Shown one piece after another: positions 12,591 to 17,553 of a stretch of DNA of 17,553 nucleotides. The position numbers were made by a program, and so were the translations under genes. Source of the stretch: Treponema sp. (GTDB lineage: Bacteria; Spirochaetota; Spirochaetia; Treponematales; Treponemataceae); NCBI GenBank assembly GCA_024400915.1, contig JAKSLX010000037.1, positions 1 to 17,553 of the forward strand. Reading direction: 5' to 3'. Each line of letters opens with the position of its first letter. Position 1 is the first letter of the stretch. A model generated the notes under the pieces. The model did not search any database. It had not been told where the DNA came from and was given only the letters and a program-made list of their open reading frames with translations.

Positions 12591-13656
12591 ACGTATGATA
12601 GCTAAATCAGTTGTCACCCAGGACAAATTCCTTCAGATGGGGGGTGGTGCACAGGTTATGTATTTCTTTTTTTGCTTGTATGCTGATGATGAAGGATTCG
12701 TTGACAATGCTTATAGTATATCAAGACAACTTCCGTGTAATTTCGATGATTTGAAAATTCTTATCGATAAGGGCTATGTGATTCCTGTAGATGATATGTT
12801 GTATGTAGTTACCGATTGGAGACTTCATAATAACATCGATAAAGCTCATTACACTGGTACAAGATATGTTGATGCTTTGAAAAAGCTGAGGATCAAGGAA
12901 GACAAAACTTATTCCCTTGCAGCAGGGGTAAATGCCTACGCCTACATATTGAGCAGGGGTTATTTACCTTGCGGTGAAAAAATCAAAAAGGATGTAAAAA
13001 AAATCTCGAAAAGAGCTAAGAAAGAACTCGAAATGAACACAGGAAGAGCTCATGACGAGCTCGAAAAGAGCTCGGAAAGAGCGCAAAAAGAGCCGCAGGT
13101 AAGTGAAGGTAAGGATAGTATAGGTGAGAAGAGTAATAGTAATGTAACTAATTGCTCTGTTCGTGATTTCATTAATCAGCATGAAGAATTAAAAGAAATT
13201 GACGAAAGGTATGATCTTAAGCTTACTGAGTTTTTAAAACAAAATGATATGCTTGTTGATGAATTATATTCATATTGTGAATATGTATACCAATATATCG
13301 CAAGCATTCATTCTACTGTTGATCCTAAACTCTTCTATCATGTTTCGTTCCAAGAAGATGTCTTATCTCGTTATATGAGGAGAAAGGCAAAAGATAATCA
13401 TTCATCCCAAGATATTTCCATTCCTCATTGGCCTGTTAAGTGTCCTGCATGTAATCAATATCACAATACATTAGGTGTTCGTGATGATTGTACATTGGAT
13501 CTTTCTTCTGATTATTCTTCAGAAGATATTGATGAAGCAATAAGGATGAATAATCTAAGTAAGGAAGAAGCTACACTTGAATGTGAAGAAGCGCTTGAAT
13601 CAACAAAAAAAATACTTCATGTATATGGAGGAAATAATGAACAAATTATTAAATAA
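12580..13656 (+). CDS. Phage-type replisome organizer / replication initiator
   Basis: A 358-aa protein. The N-terminus matches the winged-helix domain of phage replisome organizers: MANRRMIAKSVVTQDKFLQM, then AQVMYFFFCLYADDEGFVDN (24-43), LKILIDKGYVIP and VTDWRLHNNIDKAHYTGTRY (77-96). Such proteins bind the origin and bring in the host helicase. A Lys/Glu-rich hydrophilic linker (about 132-185) is encoded by the 11-bp repeats at 13005-13092. Residues 195-270 are a helical domain. A possible zinc site lies at Cys288, Cys291, His295 and Cys304 (CPACNQYH...C), with an acidic tail after it. ATG 12580 has GGAGG 7 bases upstream. The gene overlaps both neighbours, so it belongs to one coupled operon. 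The family call comes from the N-terminal pattern only. Confidence 0.8.
   Translation: MANRRMIAKSVVTQDKFLQMGGGAQVMYFFFCLYADDEGFVDNAYSISRQLPCNFDDLKILIDKGYVIPVDDMLYVVTDWRLHNNIDKAHYTGTRYVDALKKLRIKEDKTYSLAAGVNAYAYILSRGYLPCGEKIKKDVKKISKRAKKELEMNTGRAHDELEKSSERAQKEPQVSEGKDSIGEKSNSNVTNCSVRDFINQHEELKEIDERYDLKLTEFLKQNDMLVDELYSYCEYVYQYIASIHSTVDPKLFYHVSFQEDVLSRYMRRKAKDNHSSQDISIPHWPVKCPACNQYHNTLGVRDDCTLDLSSDYSSEDIDEAIRMNNLSKEEATLECEEALESTKKILHVYGGNNEQIIK
12976..13092 (+). repeat. Eight tandem 11-bp iteron-like units beside an A-rich tract, candidate replication origin
   Basis: From 13005 to 13092 the sequence divides into eight contiguous 11-bp units: CTCGAAAAGAG, CTAAGAAAGAA, CTCGAAATGAA, CACAGGAAGAG, CTCATGACGAG, CTCGAAAAGAG, CTCGGAAAGAG and CGCAAAAAGAG. 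Units 1 and 6 are identical but lie in different reading frames, so protein coding alone does not explain them. An A-rich, easily melted tract (12976-13004) lies directly upstream. The block is within the initiator gene, as in lambda and several Gram-positive phages, whose origin lies inside the initiator gene. A weaker 33-bp (11-residue) protein repeat overlies it. Confidence 0.65.
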
Positions 13657-14440
13657 AATAAATTCATTCAATTTGTCTAAGCCAGACACAATATTCATGT
13701 GTGCGGTTGGAAAATTGAAATTTGACCCTGAATACAAGGCAATCTATGCGCAGGAGGCGCAGAAGGTGCAGCGAATAGCTGAGGATATGCGTGAACATGG
13801 CTATGACCAGTCACAGATCATCATTATCAATAAGGATTACCTTATACTTGATGGTAATTCGCGCAAGGAAGCTCTTGATTCACTAGAAGGACAGATAACC
13901 AAGGTGCCTGTAATAATTAAGGACTTCTGTAGCAGGGAAGAGTATAAAAAATACATCCTTCATCTTCAGCTTGATCGAAGATCCAGCTCAGACAGAGACA
14001 AGTATGTGTCGTTTAAGGAATTCGAAGAATTAAAGCGATCTGCCAAATTGCGAGGAGAGAAGACCGATGAGTATTCAGACGAATCATTGGCAAATAAACT
14101 CTCGATTAGCGTGCGCCAAATATCAATGCTTCGTGAAATTACACATAAAATTACTCCGGATCTTGAGCGCAAGTTATTCGCGGATGAGATTACTCTTTCA
14201 AAAATATATTCTACAATAAAAAAAGAAGAGAAGGTTAATAACGCTGCTGCTGAACCTAAGCCAAAAAAATCTAAATTTGATGCCGAATCCGCAAGAATGG
14301 GTGTAAAACTTGCCTTTGTTCTAGCTCATGCAGGTAAATCAGCAAAAGATATCCTGTTGGATTCAAGACTTACGGATAACTCTAAGAATATTGAATTCTC
14401 TGAAGATGAAAATAATTATTTTGAAAAACTTTTGAAATAA
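13637..14440 (+). CDS. ParB/KorB-like partition protein
   Basis: A 267-aa protein. Residues 22-95 are a ParB N-terminal domain with YLILDGNSRKEAL (68-80), where GNSR replaces the usual GERR box, as is common in plasmid and phage relatives. Residues 145-170 are a KorB/ParB helix-turn-helix (YSDESLANKLSISVRQISML), and the C-terminus is acidic. It probably binds a centromere-like site or regulates the element's operon. No parA-type ATPase gene is visible, so partition by a standard ParA/ParB pair is not supported. ATG 13637 has GGAGG 5 bases upstream and overlaps the end of the initiator gene by 20 bp; an in-frame ATG at 13577 lacks that support. Confidence 0.85.
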   Translation: MNKLLNKINSFNLSKPDTIFMCAVGKLKFDPEYKAIYAQEAQKVQRIAEDMREHGYDQSQIIIINKDYLILDGNSRKEALDSLEGQITKVPVIIKDFCSREEYKKYILHLQLDRRSSSDRDKYVSFKEFEELKRSAKLRGEKTDEYSDESLANKLSISVRQISMLREITHKITPDLERKLFADEITLSKIYSTIKKEEKVNNAAAEPKPKKSKFDAESARMGVKLAFVLAHAGKSAKDILLDSRLTDNSKNIEFSEDENNYFEKLLK

Positions 14441-14446
14441 TTTTTT

Positions 14447-14484
14447 CTTACCCACTCAAGGAAGGGAGGTGCGTAAGCCTCCCT
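14447..14484 (+). promoter_or_regulatory. Two mutually exclusive hairpins before the relaxase gene: candidate oriT or attenuator
   Basis: CTTACCCAC (14447-14455) pairs with GTGCGTAAG (14469-14477) with one mismatch. AGGGAGG (14463-14469) pairs with CCTCCCT (14478-14484). The two share bases 14463-14477 and cannot form together. The place, directly before a MobV-like relaxase gene, fits an origin of transfer, while the competing stems fit a regulatory leader. I cannot point to a nick site. Confidence 0.35.
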
Positions 14485-14521
14485 GTTCTACACAATCTAC
14501 TACATTAATAAGGACTCATAT

Positions 14522-16081
14522 ATGGATAAAGACGGTGTACGTGTGACGGTTAACTTTCGCCCAAATGCATTCAATTACCTTCATAACATAAGGGACAAGG
14601 ACTTTTGCAAAAAAGAAAAGCACATTGATTTAAGTGAATTCAGTGAAATTCTGGTTGATAAAGGAGATCTTGAATCTGCTTTCAATTCTTTGTTCGAATT
14701 CTCGGTAAAAGAATATAATAAAGAGCAACGTAGAAAAGATCGAAGAATAGATAATTATTTTGAGGATATCAAAAAAAATGAAAGAAAAGGAAAACACAAA
14801 AATCTTAAAAGTGATTCAAATATAAAACCCGTATACGAAATTGAATTGAAAATTGGAAACCAGCAGAATCAGTATGACAATAGAGAAATCTTATATGTAG
14901 TTTTAAAAAATTTTGTGAAAGAACTTGAGAAACTGTATGGAAAAAACATGGTGATTATTGGTGCTTATCTTCATGACGACGAATTTACAATCATCAAAGG
15001 AAAAAAAATATTTAATCCACCTCACATCCATCTGGATGTAGTATTCGTTGGCCATTCATTAACAACAGAAGAAAAGAAAATTGAAGATGCTGACAGAGCC
15101 GTTTTTATGGAAGAGAAGAAAAAGCAGCTTAAAGAGGCCAATATTAAATGGAATGAAAAATTATGGAAAAAAACGGACTGGACTTCTTATAGAGTCAATA
15201 AGTTCGGTAAAGCTTTGCGTAATGGAATGCCATTGAACTGCAGTATGAGTGCTGCTCTTGCGGAAATTGGATACAGAACGGAAGCTAAAAAGGGAACTGC
15301 ACAGATGCAGTTTGAGAGAAAATTGCAGATGATGTTTCAGGATTTTGTCGAAGGATATGGGATTAAAGTGAATCGAACCAAAGTAGAAGCTCATTCCCAT
15401 ATGACAAAAGAAAAATATGCGGAATTGAAGGATGCAGAACGAACAATTGAAGATGCCAAAATACAAAAGGCTGAAATCCAGAAAAGCAAAGAAGAAAACT
15501 TGAAAATACAAAAGGATAATGAGGCTCAAAAAGCTAAAAACAAATCTGATTCAGCAGCGAATGATAAAAAGGAAAAAGAACTTAAAGAAAAGGAAAAGTC
15601 ATTAGCTGTAGAACGCAAGGATTTGGAAAATCAACGAGAATCGCTTCAGGTGCAAAACAAAGAACTTGATGAAAAGATCAAGAGGATTGATTCCAGTAAA
15701 GAGTTTATGGAAAACGCAAAAAAACTTGTTAGTGAATTGAAATCTGATTCCATTGAAATTTCCAATTTGAAGAAGGAAGGGGAGAGAATATACAAAGAAA
15801 CCGGAAAGATTAGTTCTGTCTTTGATGTTTTTCATCACGGGTTCACTAACTTGATTGTTGGAATTAAAACTGAATTTGACAGATATAAACGATTCTTAAA
15901 GCCTCTCCTTAAATTCGGACCAAAGGATTTCATAAAGTTGGCCCATCATATGGAAAATAATGGCTGTGCAACCTTAGAAGAATACAACGACAAGAAAGAA
16001 AGAAATGAACTTGATTGGCAAAAGACTTCGGAGATAATAAACACGGAAAAATCTACAAAACGGACAATAGGTCGGTCTTGA
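14522..16081 (+). CDS. MobV-like relaxase (plasmid mobilization/recombination protein)
   Basis: A 519-aa protein expected to nick one strand at the origin of transfer and lead it to a recipient with helper conjugation genes. The relaxase part (about 1-295) has YGKNMVIIGAYLHDDEF (139-155) followed by the metal-binding motif NPPHIHLDVVFVG (165-177; His168, His170). This HxDE-to-PHxHxD arrangement is typical of Pre/MobV enzymes. A long Lys/Glu-rich coiled coil follows (about 296-425), then a C-terminal region (about 430-519) with short hydrophobic patches. It is longer and more divergent than classical MobV proteins. The ATG has AAGGA 7 bases upstream. The stop overlaps the next ATG (TGATG). The exact family is inferred from motifs. 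Confidence 0.75.
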   Translation: MDKDGVRVTVNFRPNAFNYLHNIRDKDFCKKEKHIDLSEFSEILVDKGDLESAFNSLFEFSVKEYNKEQRRKDRRIDNYFEDIKKNERKGKHKNLKSDSNIKPVYEIELKIGNQQNQYDNREILYVVLKNFVKELEKLYGKNMVIIGAYLHDDEFTIIKGKKIFNPPHIHLDVVFVGHSLTTEEKKIEDADRAVFMEEKKKQLKEANIKWNEKLWKKTDWTSYRVNKFGKALRNGMPLNCSMSAALAEIGYRTEAKKGTAQMQFERKLQMMFQDFVEGYGIKVNRTKVEAHSHMTKEKYAELKDAERTIEDAKIQKAEIQKSKEENLKIQKDNEAQKAKNKSDSAANDKKEKELKEKEKSLAVERKDLENQRESLQVQNKELDEKIKRIDSSKEFMENAKKLVSELKSDSIEISNLKKEGERIYKETGKISSVFDVFHHGFTNLIVGIKTEFDRYKRFLKPLLKFGPKDFIKLAHHMENNGCATLEEYNDKKERNELDWQKTSEIINTEKSTKRTIGRS

Positions 16082-16365
16082 TGTTGTATTCTAATATGTA
16101 TTCGGATTTAGCTGGAACAACAATTACAAAAGAACAGACTTGGTCATTATTACGCCAAACCATCAGTGGGGCTGTTTTTCCATATGGTTCTCCATATACA
16201 ATTAAGCAAACCAAAAATTATACATTGAACCAAATCTTTACCACTACAGAAACAGATAAGTATTTCAGTGGTGCTAATGGTTCATATAAGTTTGTTTCTG
16301 CTAAAAGACAATCCGATAGTGGCATTACTACTATATCAAAAGAAACATTGATTCTTCAGAAGTAG
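16081..16365 (+). CDS. 94-aa protein of unknown function, coupled to the relaxase gene
   Basis: The ATG at 16081 overlaps the relaxase stop by one base (TGATG), a usual sign of translational coupling, though no clear ribosome site precedes it. The frame is open further upstream inside the relaxase gene from 16015. The product is rich in Thr, Ser and Tyr (QTISGAVFPYGSPYTIKQTK, FTTTETDKYFSGANGSYKF), with no signal peptide or membrane helix and no family I recognise. It might be an accessory mobilization protein, or a fragment: it ends only 11 bp before the MITE-like segment and could have been cut short by it. Confidence 0.55.
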   Translation: MLYSNMYSDLAGTTITKEQTWSLLRQTISGAVFPYGSPYTIKQTKNYTLNQIFTTTETDKYFSGANGSYKFVSAKRQSDSGITTISKETLILQK

Positions 16366-16375
16366 TCTAAAGTAA

Positions 16376-16631
16376 ACACGCAATCTTTGCGTACCCTTAA
16401 CTGCTTTTGTGACAAAATCAGTATACCCCATACCGAAAATGTCATTCTTCACCTTCGGCTTGAACAACATTTCCGGATATGGGGCCCCCGAGATTCTCGA
16501 CTTCCGGCAGACATGGGTCTCGTTAACGACCCAGTCAAAATGCCGTTCAGCCTGCGACCAAAGGAAAATCCCTTTGGAAACCCTTGCTAGTACAATTACC
16601 ACCAATAAAAAGCCACGCAAAGTTTGCGTGT
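16376..16631. mobile_element. MITE-like structured element with 17-bp inverted terminal repeats
   Basis: ACACGCAATCTTTGCGT (16376-16392) and, on the opposite strand, ACACGCAAACTTTGCGT (complement of 16615-16631) are inverted terminal repeats with 16 of 17 bases identical. Each is itself almost palindromic. The 256 bp hold further inverted pairs: CCCCATA (16427-16433) / TATGGGG (16478-16484) bounding a long stem with CCGAAAATGT / ACATTTCCGG; the palindrome TCGTTAACGA (16519-16528); and CCAAAGG (16558-16564) / CCTTTGG (16571-16577). The minus strand is open throughout (16336-16638), but that frame has no ribosome site. No target-site duplication is obvious. The structure suggests a non-autonomous transposable element or a structured RNA. 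Confidence 0.5.
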
Positions 16632-16688
16632 AAGGCAATCACAATCTATCCTGTCTATAGAAATTCCGAAAAAAATACCATGCTCTTT

Positions 16689-16717
16689 TTGTCTAAAAGT
16701 ATTCTTCATGCTATACT
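16689..16717 (+). promoter_or_regulatory. Promoter of hsdM
   Basis: TTGTCT (16689-16694), a 17-base spacer, then TATACT (16712-16717). Transcription should start about 22 bases before the ATG, leaving the AAAGGAG ribosome site in the leader. hsdM is therefore expressed independently of the mobile element's operon. Confidence 0.7.
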
Positions 16718-16745
16718 GTAAGCAACAACAAAGGAGACATGCTTC

Positions 16746-17553
16746 ATGAACTACGAACAGATTTTCAAGAACATTGACGACATATTGTGGAAGGAGGCAG
16801 GGTGTTCCAACGAACTAGACTATGTTGAACAGACCTCATGGATCCTCTTCCTGAAATACCTTGATGATCTTGAGGATGCCCGTAGCGATGAAATGGAACT
16901 TCAGGGAAAGGAATACACAAGGATAATCAAGCCTAAGTACCGCTGGAATAAATGGGCATGTCCAAAGAACAAGGAAGGGGAGATCGACCATAAAAATGCC
17001 CTTACAGGTGATGATCTTGCTGACTTTGTAAACCTTCAGCTTTTTCCATACCTCAAGGAATTCAAGAAAACTGCTCTTACTCCTGACAGCCTTGAATACA
17101 AGATAGGCGAAATTTTCAGCGAACTCAAGAATAAGATTGTTTCTGGCTACAACATGCGTGAAATTTTAAACTACGCAGACGGTTTACATTTCCAGACCAG
17201 CACGGAAAAACACGAAATGAGCCACCTTTACGAAAGCAAGATCCACAAGATGGGAAATGCTGGCCGTAACGGTGGAGAATATTACACACCACGTCCGCTT
17301 ATCCGCACAATCGTAAAAGTAGTTGATCCAAAAATTTGCGACACCATTTACGACGGTGCCTGTGGTAGTGCAGGATTCCTTTGCGAGGCATTTGCATACC
17401 TCAACGAGAAGGCCAAGACCGTTGCCCAGAAGAACACCCTTCAGACTTCTACCTTTTACGGAAAGGAAAAGAAGGGCCTTGCATACATCATTGCCATCAT
17501 GAACATGATTTTCCACGGAGTAGAAGCTCCAAACATCATGCACACAAATACCC
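16746..17553 (+). CDS. hsdM: Type I restriction-modification methyltransferase subunit HsdM, N-terminal part (3' truncated by window)
   Basis: The frame is open to the window edge: 269 codons, about half of a typical HsdM. It is the N6-adenine DNA methyltransferase subunit, which works with HsdS (specificity) and HsdR (nuclease). Residues 1-145 are the helical HsdM N-terminal domain (DDILWKEAGCSNELDYVEQT, SWILFLKYLDDLE), a form I associate with type IC-like systems. Then come GGEYYTPRPLI (176-186) and the SAM-binding motif I YDGACGSAGFL (202-212). The usual form is DPACGTGGFL, so this copy has G for P and A for the second G. The catalytic NPPF/Y motif lies beyond the window. ATG 16746 has GGAG 9 bases upstream; an overlapping ATG at 16739 leads to a short out-of-frame stop. 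Codon use is closer to the chromosomal genes than to the relaxase module. Confidence 0.92.
   Translation, partial: MNYEQIFKNIDDILWKEAGCSNELDYVEQTSWILFLKYLDDLEDARSDEMELQGKEYTRIIKPKYRWNKWACPKNKEGEIDHKNALTGDDLADFVNLQLFPYLKEFKKTALTPDSLEYKIGEIFSELKNKIVSGYNMREILNYADGLHFQTSTEKHEMSHLYESKIHKMGNAGRNGGEYYTPRPLIRTIVKVVDPKICDTIYDGACGSAGFLCEAFAYLNEKAKTVAQKNTLQTSTFYGKEKKGLAYIIAIMNMIFHGVEAPNIMHTNT

Larger units (their letters stand above)
8997..16365 (+). mobile_element. Integrative mobilizable element inserted at tRNA-Pro (right boundary uncertain)
   Basis: Between tRNA-Pro and the structured segment before hsdM are, in order, a tyrosine recombinase, a DUF4177-like gene, an XRE repressor, an excisionase-like HTH gene, a replication initiator with iteron-like repeats, a ParB/KorB-like gene, a MobV-like relaxase and a small unknown gene. 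These are the functions of an integrative mobilizable element. There are no type IV secretion genes, phage structural genes or lysis genes, so it would need a helper to transfer. The genes from 12580 on are richer in AAA/GAA codons than the chromosomal block. The left end is taken as the tRNA 3' end. The right end is a minimum, since no copy of the tRNA-Pro end is visible and the island may continue past hsdM. Confidence 0.65.

Noticed and set aside
12976..13092. CRISPR array
   Set aside because: The units are 11 bp and contiguous, without spacers, and there are no cas genes.
13577..13636. Upstream start for the ParB/KorB-like gene
   Set aside because: The 20 extra residues overlap the initiator gene, and only ATG 13637 has a well-placed GGAGG.
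16376..16631. Integron attC site
   Set aside because: The ends lack the RYYYAAC/GTTRRRY core boxes and the segment is not associated with an integron integrase or cassette.
16387..16633. Plus-strand frames across the MITE-like segment
   Set aside because: Two overlapping frames of similar length with no start signals are expected by chance in this GC-richer stretch.
16336..16638. 100-codon minus-strand frame across the MITE-like segment as a normal gene
   Set aside because: There is no ribosome site, and the frame follows palindromic ends and stems. It is kept only as part of the structured-element finding.
16366..16745. Right attachment site (copy of the tRNA-Pro 3' end) before hsdM
   Set aside because: I looked for the T-arm and acceptor sequence of tRNA-Pro and found none; GGGGCCCCC near 16482 is unrelated.

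Overview
The window looks like a piece of an AT-rich, host-associated spirochaete chromosome, most likely Treponema. That assignment rests on gene content and recalled family similarity, not on a search. It has two parts: a chromosomal housekeeping block (about 1-8996) and an inserted accessory region (about 8997 to at least 16365) that runs into a type I restriction-modification gene at the right edge.

Housekeeping block. On the plus strand are the 3' part of the oxaloacetate decarboxylase alpha subunit gene, carrying two tandem biotinyl domains, and the membrane beta subunit gene (oadB). Together they are the carboxyl-transfer and Na+-pumping parts of a decarboxylase. oadB ends at a strong terminator flanked by 7-bp AT-rich repeats. 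Convergent to it on the minus strand are a DUF5718-like gene, a nucleoside (uridine) kinase with an N-terminal TGS-like domain, a small ParB-domain protein with a hydrophobic C-terminal helix, and a class A penicillin-binding protein. The last two probably form one operon. The PBP and DUF5718-like genes have promoters so close to their start codons that leaderless transcripts are likely. Then come tRNA-Asp(GTC) and tRNA-Pro(CGG) on the plus strand.

Accessory region. A tyrosine recombinase gene lies 133 bp after tRNA-Pro, which is the classic layout of an element integrated into a tRNA 3' end. It is followed by a DUF4177-like gene, a gene-poor stretch with decayed-looking reading frames, and a divergent XRE repressor with two helix-turn-helix domains. 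A tightly packed plus-strand module follows: an excisionase-like HTH protein, a 55-aa protein, a phage-type replication initiator, a ParB/KorB-like protein, a MobV-like relaxase and a 94-aa protein of unknown function. The initiator gene contains about eight tandem 11-bp units that look like replication iterons. The whole reads as an integrative mobilizable element with its own replication, partition and transfer-start genes but no visible conjugation apparatus.

Right end. A 256-bp structured segment bounded by 17-bp inverted terminal repeats (MITE-like) separates the 94-aa gene from hsdM, which has its own promoter and is cut by the window edge. No second copy of the tRNA-Pro 3' end is visible here, so the right boundary of the island is unknown and hsdM may be island cargo.
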